Shown here: positions 1-4,761 of the stretch, piece after piece
How the letters are laid out: every line of letters starts with the position of its first letter
How positions within the stretch are numbered: the first letter of the stretch is position 1
Assembly: GCA_934552695.1 (NCBI GenBank)
Contig: CAKTER010000105.1
Coordinates: 1-5,768, forward strand
Direction: 5' to 3'
DNA length: 5,768 nt
DNA from: an uncultured Eubacteriales bacterium
GTDB lineage: Bacteria > Bacillota > Clostridia > Lachnospirales > Anaerotignaceae
Program-made: the position numbers and the translations under genes
The notes under the pieces: generated by a model
Database searches by the model: none
What the model was told of the DNA's origin: nothing
The model's input: the letters and a program-made list of their open reading frames with translations, nothing else

Positions 1-807
1 TTTTAACCGGGCCACCAACGTCTCCCGGGACGCCTCGTCCATGCCCATCAGCAACAACGCCCATCGCACCGCCGGGTCTGCCGCCGCCCGGGACAGCGCC
101 GGGCACAGCACGGTTTTATCCGCCGCCCCCAAATCCAAAAGCCCGGTTTCCCAAATCAGGGGCACCCGGTCCACATAGGGGCATAGCAACAGCTTTTGGG
201 TCTCCTCCCGAATCCGCTCCCCGCTGATTTTTTCAATCAAATGCGCCTCCTGCACCAGCGCCGCAAAGGTTTCCGGCTCGATGGTAAACCCCAGCTGGGC
301 CGAAAACCGGATGGCCCGCAGCATCCGCAGCCCGTCCTCCCGAAACCGCTTCACCGGCTCGCCTACGCCTCGAATCCGCTTTTTTTCCAAGTCCTCTTGC
401 CCGCCAAAGGGGTCCTGAATCCCCCGGGCCGGATGATAGGCCATGGCGTTTATGGTAAAGTCCCGCCGCCGCAAATCCTCCACCAGGCTGGTGGTAAAGG
501 TCACATCCTTGGGGTGGCGGCCATCCAGGTATTCCCCGTCCAACCGGAAAGTGGTCACCTCAAAATGCTCGCCCCCTACGGAAACGGTGATGGTACCGTG
601 CTGAATGCCCGTATCATAGGTACGGCGAAAACACTGCCGCACCTGCTCCGGCAGGGCCGCCGTGGTCATGTCCCAATCGTGAGGGTCTATCCCCAGCAAA
701 TGGTCCCGCACACAGCCGCCCACAATATAAGACTCGTATCCCGCTTGCTCCAGCGTCGTTAAAACCCCCGCCACTCGGGGGGGCAGCTTCCAATGCTCGG
801 GTTTCAT
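1..807 (-). CDS. cca: CCA-adding tRNA nucleotidyltransferase, class II (partial, 3' end outside window)
   Basis: This enzyme adds or repairs the 3'-terminal CCA of tRNAs in the cytoplasm, using CTP and ATP without a nucleic-acid template. The reading frame is open from the ATG at 807 to the window edge, giving 269 visible codons of a family that is usually about 400-450 residues. The visible part contains the nucleotidyltransferase signature GGCVRDHLLG at residues 30-39. It is followed by the metal-binding D44-x-D46 pair in HDWDMTT. Next come RRDFTINAMAY (114-124), with the DPFGG turn at 132-136, and the base-selecting motif FREDGLRMLRAIRF with E157, D158 and R161. GERIREE lies in the following helical part. 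The start is fixed by AGGAGG at 815-820, 7 bases upstream. The gene diverges from a tRNA-Lys gene that lacks encoded CCA, which fits this role. A poly(A) polymerase of the same superfamily is possible but less likely in a Firmicute. Confidence is high for the family. Confidence 0.95.
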   Translation of the reverse strand, partial: MKPEHWKLPPRVAGVLTTLEQAGYESYIVGGCVRDHLLGIDPHDWDMTTAALPEQVRQCFRRTYDTGIQHGTITVSVGGEHFEVTTFRLDGEYLDGRHPKDVTFTTSLVEDLRRRDFTINAMAYHPARGIQDPFGGQEDLEKKRIRGVGEPVKRFREDGLRMLRAIRFSAQLGFTIEPETFAALVQEAHLIEKISGERIREETQKLLLCPYVDRVPLIWETGLLDLGAADKTVLCPALSRAAADPAVRWALLLMGMDEASRETLVARLK

Positions 808-833
808 AGTACCGCCTCCTCGTTTATCCTAAC

Positions 834-897
834 AAAAAAGTCCTCCCGGCGCAACCCAACCCGGCAGAAACTTTTTGTCCTTTTCACAAAAAAAGTC
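834..897. repeat. A/T-rich direct and inverted repeats between cca and tRNA-Lys
   Basis: The 145-base divergent intergenic region holds ACAAAAAAGTC-like tracts near 832-842 and again near 886-896. An opposite-orientation copy, AACTTTTTGTCC, lies near 869-880. The first and middle copies could pair as AAAAAGT/ACTTTTT (835-841 with 870-876), and the middle and last copies could pair instead, so two exclusive hairpins are possible. No function is evident. The repeats may be simple A/T tracts between diverging promoters. I saw no convincing cca promoter: a TTGCGC-17-TAGGAT candidate would start transcription inside the ribosome binding site. Confidence 0.35.
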
Positions 898-926
898 TTG
901 ACTTTTCCAAAGCGCCGGAGTAAACT
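898..926 (+). promoter_or_regulatory. Sigma-A type promoter of tRNA-Lys
   Basis: TTGACT at 898-903 is followed after exactly 17 bases by TAAACT at 921-926. A start near 933 would leave a 5' leader of about 20 bases before the mature tRNA end at 953, typical of a tRNA transcript trimmed by RNase P. No other plus-strand gene lies upstream, so the tRNA needs its own promoter. Confidence 0.7.
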
Positions 927-952
927 ATTTGTTGTGGTTGAGAAACCGCTTT

Positions 953-1025
<73 letters not shown>

Positions 1026-1028
1026 CTG

Positions 1029-1057
1029 GGACACATCGAAAGATGTGTCCTTTTTTT
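1029..1057 (+). terminator. Intrinsic terminator of tRNA-Lys
   Basis: A perfect 9-bp stem, GGACACATC with GATGTGTCC, closes a GAAA tetraloop (1038-1041) and is followed by seven T residues. It begins only three bases after the tRNA discriminator, so the primary transcript is barely longer than the tRNA. Confidence 0.93.
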
Positions 1058-1087
1058 GTCCGAATTCCCCAAACGCCCCTCTCTAAA

Positions 1088-1116
1088 TTGACTTTCCCTA
1101 AAAATCGTGTTATGAT
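1088..1116 (+). promoter_or_regulatory. Sigma-A type promoter of the MBL hydrolase gene
   Basis: TTGACT at 1088-1093 and TATGAT at 1111-1116 are separated by exactly 17 bases, each one base away from consensus. The predicted start is near 1123, giving a leader of about 65 bases before the ATG at 1188. This is the strongest promoter visible in the window. Confidence 0.8.
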
Positions 1117-1125
1117 ACCCTTTAG

Positions 1126-1145
1126 ATTGTTACAATTACAACAAT
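1126..1145. promoter_or_regulatory. Palindrome at the transcription start, possible operator
   Basis: ATTGTT (1126-1131) and AACAAT (1140-1145) form a perfect inverted repeat around an 8-base spacer that is itself A/T-rich. It lies a few bases downstream of the predicted start, a position where a bound repressor would block transcription. It could also be a chance repeat in A/T-rich sequence. No regulator gene is visible in the window. Confidence 0.35.
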
Positions 1146-1172
1146 GTTTGGATGCCTGCGGCAATCCCCGTC

Positions 1173-1180
1173 AAAGGAGG
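1173..1180 (+). promoter_or_regulatory. Ribosome binding site fixing the MBL hydrolase start
   Basis: AAAGGAGG ends 7 bases before the ATG at 1188. This makes 1188 the start rather than the in-frame ATG at 1152, which has no Shine-Dalgarno sequence and would add 12 residues translated from leader sequence. Confidence 0.88.
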
Positions 1181-1187
1181 GCTTTAC

Positions 1188-2195
1188 ATGAACAGCGAAC
1201 TGTTGGAAATGGTTTACCGGGACCCGGACGTGTATAAGATTTACGTTCCCCTGCCGGACAACCCCCTAAAGAACTTAAATTGCTATGTAATCAAAACCCC
1301 CGAAAAAAACCTGATTATCGACACAGGCTTTAACCGGCCCGAGTGCAAGGCCGCCCTGCTGGCCGGGCTGAAAGAACTGGGTATTTCCATGGATAACACC
1401 GAGATTTATGCCACCCATGTTCATTCCGACCACACCGGGCTGATTGGTGAGATTATGCAGCCCGACACCGTTGTTTATATGAGCGGCCCCGACTGGGAGC
1501 ATATGCGCTCCTACAGCGTGGCGGTGCCCCAGGGCTGGAACACCTGGGAAGCCAAAATGCGCTCCGAGGGCTTCCCCCAGCGGGAACTGGATATTGCTTC
1601 GCAAACCAACCCGGCTAAAAACTTCGCCAATTCCAAGCCCTTTGTCCCGCAAGTGGTAGAGGACGGGCAAATCATCTCCGTAGGCCCCTATCGCCTCCAG
1701 GTCGTTTTGGTTCCCGGCCACACCCCGGGCAATACCTGCCTGTATTTGGCCGACAAAAAGCTGTTGTTCTGCGGCGACCACATCCTGTTCGACATCACCC
1801 CCAACATCACCGCCTGGCCGGGCATGACCGACGCCTTGGGCAGCTATTTGGAAAGCCTAAAAAAGGTGCGCCAGCTGGACATTGAAACCGCCCTCCCCGC
1901 CCACCGGAAAAACGATATGGACGTGTACGAGCGCATCGACGCCCTGCTGCTCCACCACCAAAACCGGCTGCAAAACACCATCGACACCCTGCGGCAGTTC
2001 CCCGGTTCCACTGCCTACGACGTAGCCTCCCACCTGACCTGGTCCATGCGGGGGAAGGATTGGACGGAGTTCCCCGTTCACCAAAAGTGGTTTGCCGTGG
2101 GCGAAACCCTGTCCCATTTGGACTATTTAATCCTGCGGAACCAAGTGGAAAAATATTTGGACGAAAGCGGACTGTATCGGTACCGGCTTCTCTAA
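1188..2195 (+). CDS. MBL-fold metallo-hydrolase with C-terminal winged-helix-like region
   Basis: This is a 335-residue cytoplasmic hydrolase of the metallo-beta-lactamase superfamily; no signal peptide is visible. The dinuclear metal site is complete. T76-H77-V-H79-S-D81-H82 is the HxHxDH motif, H178 lies in PGHTPG, D197 in CGDH, and H239 in PAHR. Residues about 20-240 form the alpha-beta/beta-alpha core. They include an insert of about 60 residues (100-160) between the HxHxDH motif and the next metal ligand. Residues about 245-335 are helical, with repeated hydrophobic positions and a tail (LSHLDYLILRNQVEKY) resembling the winged-helix region of LACTB2-like proteins. Family members hydrolyse thioesters, lactones, phosphodiesters or RNA; the substrate here cannot be told from sequence. 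It lacks the organisation expected of RNase Z or RNase J. The gene has its own promoter and terminator and is therefore monocistronic. The family call is secure and the function open. Confidence 0.93.
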   Translation: MNSELLEMVYRDPDVYKIYVPLPDNPLKNLNCYVIKTPEKNLIIDTGFNRPECKAALLAGLKELGISMDNTEIYATHVHSDHTGLIGEIMQPDTVVYMSGPDWEHMRSYSVAVPQGWNTWEAKMRSEGFPQRELDIASQTNPAKNFANSKPFVPQVVEDGQIISVGPYRLQVVLVPGHTPGNTCLYLADKKLLFCGDHILFDITPNITAWPGMTDALGSYLESLKKVRQLDIETALPAHRKNDMDVYERIDALLLHHQNRLQNTIDTLRQFPGSTAYDVASHLTWSMRGKDWTEFPVHQKWFAVGETLSHLDYLILRNQVEKYLDESGLYRYRLL

Positions 2196-2210
2196 TTCCA
2201 ACAACTCTAC

Positions 2211-2232
2211 GGAGCCTTCGGGCTCCTTTTTT
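2211..2232 (+). terminator. Intrinsic terminator of the MBL hydrolase gene
   Basis: GGAGCC and GGCTCC form a 6-bp stem with a stable TTCG tetraloop (2217-2220), followed by six T residues. It begins 15 bases after the stop codon. Confidence 0.92.
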
Positions 2233-2284
2233 ATGCACAAAAAGAGCAGAGGGCTCATCCCCATGTCATTACGTTAATCTAAAA

Positions 2285-2343
2285 ACCCAGCCGTTGAGGG
2301 GTGGAAAGATGCTTTCCTCTTCTTAACGGCTGGGTGCTTTTTT
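2285..2343. terminator. Long terminator-like hairpin without an evident client gene
   Basis: ACCCAGCCGTT (2285-2295) pairs perfectly over 11 bp with AACGGCTGGGT (2325-2335). The 29-base interior contains a second hairpin, GGAAAG/CTTTCC (2303-2308 with 2312-2317). A run of six T (2338-2343) follows on the plus strand. Five A residues (2281-2285) precede the stem, so it could also end minus-strand transcripts. It lies 52 bases beyond the MBL hydrolase terminator with no gene between them. It may be a backup terminator, the end of a small RNA, or the remnant of a lost gene. Confidence 0.7.
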
Positions 2344-2400
2344 GGCTGTTGCATTTAAGTTAAGGAAAGCAAAAAATATCAACCTGTCTGCGAAATAAGG

Positions 2401-2425
2401 AAAAAAGCGAGCAAACGCCCGCTTT
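2401..2425 (-). terminator. Minus-strand intrinsic-terminator-like hairpin
   Basis: Read on the minus strand, AAAGCGGGC and GCTCGCTTT form a 9-bp stem with one G-U pair and a GTTT loop. The 3' arm runs into six consecutive T (complement of 2406-2401). On the plus strand the G-U pair becomes an A/C mismatch and no T run follows, so the polarity is minus. No minus-strand gene precedes it within more than 1 kb. If used, it would end an antisense transcript opposite the SLH gene leader. Confidence 0.45.
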
Positions 2426-2430
2426 CAATC

Positions 2431-2459
2431 TTGCATTTTGTGAAAAATAGAGATAGAAT
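2431..2459 (+). promoter_or_regulatory. Probable sigma-A promoter of the SLH protein gene
   Basis: TTGCAT at 2431-2436 is followed after 17 bases by TAGAAT at 2454-2459. The -10 box is good and the -35 box is mediocre. A start near 2466 would give a leader of about 125 bases, longer than usual and containing the GC-rich inverted-repeat element at 2500-2560. The spacer is A/T-rich. Confidence 0.55.
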
Positions 2460-2499
2460 CATTTTGGAAACATAAATAGCGGGCCGACCTGTGATGTGT

Positions 2500-2560
2500 G
2501 TTGCGCCGCAGGGGACGTGCGCCCAAAGAGAGGAGACGCAGAGAGGGATCGCCGCGCGAC
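2500..2560. repeat. GC-rich element with imperfect terminal inverted repeats in the SLH gene leader
   Basis: GTTGCGCCGC (2500-2509) is matched at the other end by GCCGCGCGAC (2551-2560). As RNA they pair over seven positions (one G-U), then a mismatch, then two more pairs. Between them lie a short GC-rich segment and an almost pure purine tract at about 2525-2548. The block stands out from the A/T-rich DNA on both sides (2340-2480 and 2560-2590). It could be a structured mRNA leader or a small dispersed repeat inserted ahead of the gene. It does not resemble a riboswitch class I can name. Confidence 0.4.
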
Positions 2561-2590
2561 AAACATAAAATTTGAAAGGAAACCTGCAAC

Positions 2591-3592
2591 ATGAAAAAGT
2601 TAACAAGTCTGATTTTAGCACTTGCCCTGTGCATGGGGTTGGCCGTTCCTGCGTTCGCCGCAGAATATGGTCCCGTATCGGTTGAGACCGAATATGGTGT
2701 CGTGACTTTTGAAGCCGCCATGAAGGGCGAGGCTACTACGGTAAAGTTCGAAGTACCTGGCACCGGCGAACTTAATGATGCGGTGTATGTTCCCATTACG
2801 CTAAAGCCCGGCAGTAACCTGAAAGTTGATACAGCGTATGGTGTCCCGTATATCATCTACGGGATTAGCGCCGAGGGTGCGCTGTTTATTACAAGTTTAA
2901 TAGACTACTTCTATGCTGACAGCACTGACAGCGTCGATGTGTATTTCGACAAAATCTCCCCTGAAGACAACTACAATCATGTGCTATGGGTATGGGATGT
3001 AGACGGCACAGACTATTTGGTGAAGCTGGGTGACGGCACTGCTACTGCGCCTACCGCAGCTACTGAGCCTACCGCAGCTACTGCGCCTACCGCACCCAAC
3101 TTTACGGATGTGGCCGCAGGCGCTTATTATGCCGATGCAGTAAAGTGGGCAGTAGAGAAGGGTATCACCGCCGGAACCACGACCACCACATTTTCTCCCG
3201 ACAACACCTGCACCACGGCGCAGATTTTGACCTTCCTGTGGCGGGCTAACGGTTCCACCGCTCCCACTGGCAATAACGCCGCCGTCCCCGCCGGTCAGTA
3301 TTACACCGATGCAGCCAACTGGGCGCTGGAAAAGGGCCTGACAGACGATTTTAGCGCTGATACCCCCGCTACCCGCGCCGCCACGGTGACCTATTTGTGG
3401 AAACTGGCGGGCAAGCCCGCCGCCGAAGCCGCCGCATTTACCGATGTGGACGCAAGTGCAGAGTATGCGCAGGCTGTTGCGTGGGCTGTCAAGGAGGGCA
3501 TTACCGCCGGCACCAGCGCAACCACCTTTGCTCCTGACAACACCTGCACTCGTGGGCAGATTGCGACCTTCCTGCACCGCAGCTTGGCATGA
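2591..3592 (+). CDS. Secreted SLH-domain protein with unrecognised N-terminal domain
   Basis: This 333-residue protein is exported and probably held on the cell wall. A signal peptide spans about residues 1-23, with a KK amino end, a hydrophobic stretch of about 15 residues, and AFAA before the likely cleavage. Residues 25-149 form a beta-rich, acidic region with repeated aromatic/Gly motifs (ETEYG, TAYGVPY) that I do not recognise. A linker of three six-residue repeats (151-168) leads to SLH modules at about 171-220, 235-275 and 283-332. Module 1 carries ITAGTTTTTFSPDNTC but TTAQ in place of the usual TRxQ. Module 2 is degenerate and has TRAA. Module 3 has TRGQ (320-323). SLH modules bind pyruvylated secondary wall polymers in many Firmicutes. 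AAAGGA at 2575-2580 sits 10 bases before the ATG, a slightly long spacing. The gene stands alone between its own promoter and a terminator shared with prs. Topology and SLH identity are firm; the function of the N-terminal part is unknown. Confidence 0.92.
   Translation: MKKLTSLILALALCMGLAVPAFAAEYGPVSVETEYGVVTFEAAMKGEATTVKFEVPGTGELNDAVYVPITLKPGSNLKVDTAYGVPYIIYGISAEGALFITSLIDYFYADSTDSVDVYFDKISPEDNYNHVLWVWDVDGTDYLVKLGDGTATAPTAATEPTAATAPTAPNFTDVAAGAYYADAVKWAVEKGITAGTTTTTFSPDNTCTTAQILTFLWRANGSTAPTGNNAAVPAGQYYTDAANWALEKGLTDDFSADTPATRAATVTYLWKLAGKPAAEAAAFTDVDASAEYAQAVAWAVKEGITAGTSATTFAPDNTCTRGQIATFLHRSLA
3041..3094 (+). repeat. Three tandem 18-base repeats coding the linker
   Basis: Three contiguous units of 18 bases, beginning GCTACTG and ending CCTACCGCA, differ by a single base: C at 3048 and 3084 is A at 3066. 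They encode ATAPTA, ATEPTA and ATAPTA, a threonine/proline-rich linker between the N-terminal region and the SLH modules. Near-identical units that keep the frame point to slipped-strand or unequal-crossover copying, so the length may vary between strains. Confidence 0.9.
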
Positions 3593-3614
3593 CTTCAAAA
3601 ACTGCGTAAGGATT

Positions 3615-3656
3615 AAAAAAGTACCCACCCTGTTTGAAACGGGGCGGGTACTTTTT
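3615..3656. terminator. Bidirectional terminator between the SLH gene and prs
   Basis: GTACCC (3621-3626) and GGGTAC (3646-3651) form the base of a hairpin. It continues after one A/C mismatch through CCCTG with CGGGG to a loop around TTTGAAA. Six A (3615-3620) lie on one side and five T (3652-3656) on the other, so either strand gives a stem followed by a U run. It lies 22 bases past the SLH stop codon and about 65 bases past the prs stop codon on the opposite strand, and so can serve both converging units. Confidence 0.9.
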
Positions 3657-3721
3657 GCTTCGGGACAAAATCCTTAGCTTAATGACATTGGAGCTCATCC
3701 TCTGCTTTTTCGTTGCGTTTC

Positions 3722-4681
3722 TTATTCGAACAAATCGGACACGGCAATGCCCACGTGGATGCGATAGATGGTTTCGGCCATCAGCGAAGCCACGGAGCTG
3801 ACCTTGATTTTGGGGCTGTATTTTTCTTCGGGCAGATGGATGGTATCCAGCACCAGCAGCTCCTCGATGGCGGAGTCCTCAATCCGCTGGATGGCGGGGC
3901 CGGACAGCACCGGGTGGGTGCAGCAGGCAAACACCTGGGTAGCGCCCCGTTCCTTTAAGGCGTTGGCGGCGTTGGTGATGGTACCGGCGGTGTCAATCAT
4001 ATCGTCCACCAAAATAACCCGCTTGCCGTCAATATTGCCAATGATGTTCATAATCTCGCTAACATTGGGCTTGGGACGGCGCTTATCGACGATAGCCAGA
4101 GGAATATCCAGCTTGGTGGCAAAGCCCCGGGTACGGCCTACGCTGCCCAAATCGGGGGATACGGCCACTACATCGGTCATATCGCCATGAAACTTTTTGT
4201 GGTAATAGTCCACCAGCAGGGGCATCCCGGCCAAATGGTCTACGGGAATATCAAAGAAGCCCTGAATTTGAGCGCAATGCAGGTCCATGGTCAGCACCCG
4301 GTCGGCGCCGGCAGCGGTAATCAAATTGGCCACCAGCTTGGCGCTGATGGGATCCCGGGCCCGGGCCTTCCGATCCTGCCGGGCGTAGCCATAGTAAGGG
4401 ATGACCGCCGTAATCCGCTCGGCAGAAGCCCGCTTCATGGCGTCAATCATAATCAGCAGCTCCATCAGGTTGTCGTTGACCGGGCTGGAGGTAGACTGAA
4501 TCAAGAATACGTCCGCCCCGCGAATGGTCTCGTTAATCTTCACGCTGATTTCGCCATCGCTAAAATGCGAAACCTCGGCGTCGCCCAGCTGCAGGCCCAA
4601 AATGTCGGCAATGCTCTGCGCCAGCTTCCGGTTTGCGTTGCAGCTGAAAATCTTAATGTTGCTTCCGCAGGTATACATCAT
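3722..4681 (-). CDS. prs: Ribose-phosphate pyrophosphokinase (PRPP synthase)
   Basis: This cytoplasmic enzyme transfers pyrophosphate from ATP to ribose 5-phosphate. The product, PRPP, is the precursor of purines, pyrimidines, NAD, histidine and tryptophan. The 319-residue length is normal for class I, phosphate-dependent bacterial enzymes. Landmarks in order are [12 protein letters not shown] (40-51), the ATP-contacting flexible loop [11 protein letters not shown] (95-105), [12 protein letters not shown] (132-143), and [12 protein letters not shown] (177-188). The PRPP-binding loop [10 protein letters not shown] is at 225-234. The protein is full length with no missing key residues. The first of two adjacent ATG codons is taken as the start because GGGG (complement of 4693-4696) already lies 11 bases upstream, a rather long spacing. 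It follows glmU by 69 bases in the same direction, a pairing conserved in Bacillus and many Firmicutes. It also appears to have its own promoter. The gene after it converges, so prs is last in its operon. Confidence 0.98.
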   Translation of the reverse strand: MMYTCGSNIKIFSCNANRKLAQSIADILGLQLGDAEVSHFSDGEISVKINETIRGADVFLIQSTSSPVNDNLMELLIMIDAMKRASAERITAVIPYYGYARQDRKARARDPISAKLVANLITAAGADRVLTMDLHCAQIQGFFDIPVDHLAGMPLLVDYYHKKFHGDMTDVVAVSPDLGSVGRTRGFATKLDIPLAIVDKRRPKPNVSEIMNIIGNIDGKRVILVDDMIDTAGTITNAANALKERGATQVFACCTHPVLSGPAIQRIEDSAIEELLVLDTIHLPEEKYSPKIKVSSVASLMAETIYRIHVGIAVSDLFE

Positions 4682-4732
4682 AATAATACAATCCCCTTAT
4701 CTCAAAACTACATCACGAAAAGAACCGATTTT

Positions 4733-4761
4733 ATTCTACTACGAAACCATTTATTTTTCAA
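4733..4761 (-). promoter_or_regulatory. Candidate prs promoter overlapping the glmU 3' end
   Basis: On the minus strand, TTGAAA (complement of 4756-4761) and TAGAAT (complement of 4733-4738) are separated by exactly 17 bases, each one base from consensus. The -35 box lies inside the last codons of glmU and the -10 box in the intergenic region. Transcription would start near 4726, about 45 bases before prs. No terminator separates glmU from prs, so this would add to operon read-through. Confidence 0.6.

Noticed and set aside
196..762. Plus-strand open frame of 188 codons opposite cca
   Set aside because: It is a shadow of the cca gene. The protein has no family resemblance, and the minus frame carries all conserved nucleotidyltransferase motifs.
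826..854. Minus-strand TTGCGC-17-TAGGAT as a cca promoter
   Set aside because: The -35 match is poor, and transcription would begin within the AGGAGG ribosome binding site, so it could not give a normal mRNA.
1152..1187. Upstream in-frame ATG for the MBL hydrolase
   Set aside because: It lacks a Shine-Dalgarno sequence, whereas the ATG at 1188 has AAAGGAGG at ideal spacing. The extra 12 residues would include the ribosome binding site itself.
2233..2277. 14-codon open frame beginning at the end of the MBL terminator
   Set aside because: It has no ribosome binding site and starts directly after the terminator's T run, so it would not be transcribed.
2494..2568. 24-codon open frame in the SLH gene leader, beginning MCVAPQ
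   Set aside because: There is no ribosome binding site before its ATG, and its composition simply follows the GC-rich repeat block. It could be a leader peptide, but nothing supports translation.
2460..2590. Known riboswitch in the SLH gene leader
   Set aside because: I looked for c-di-GMP, SAM, TPP and similar core motifs and recognised none. The only structure seen is the GC-rich inverted repeat.
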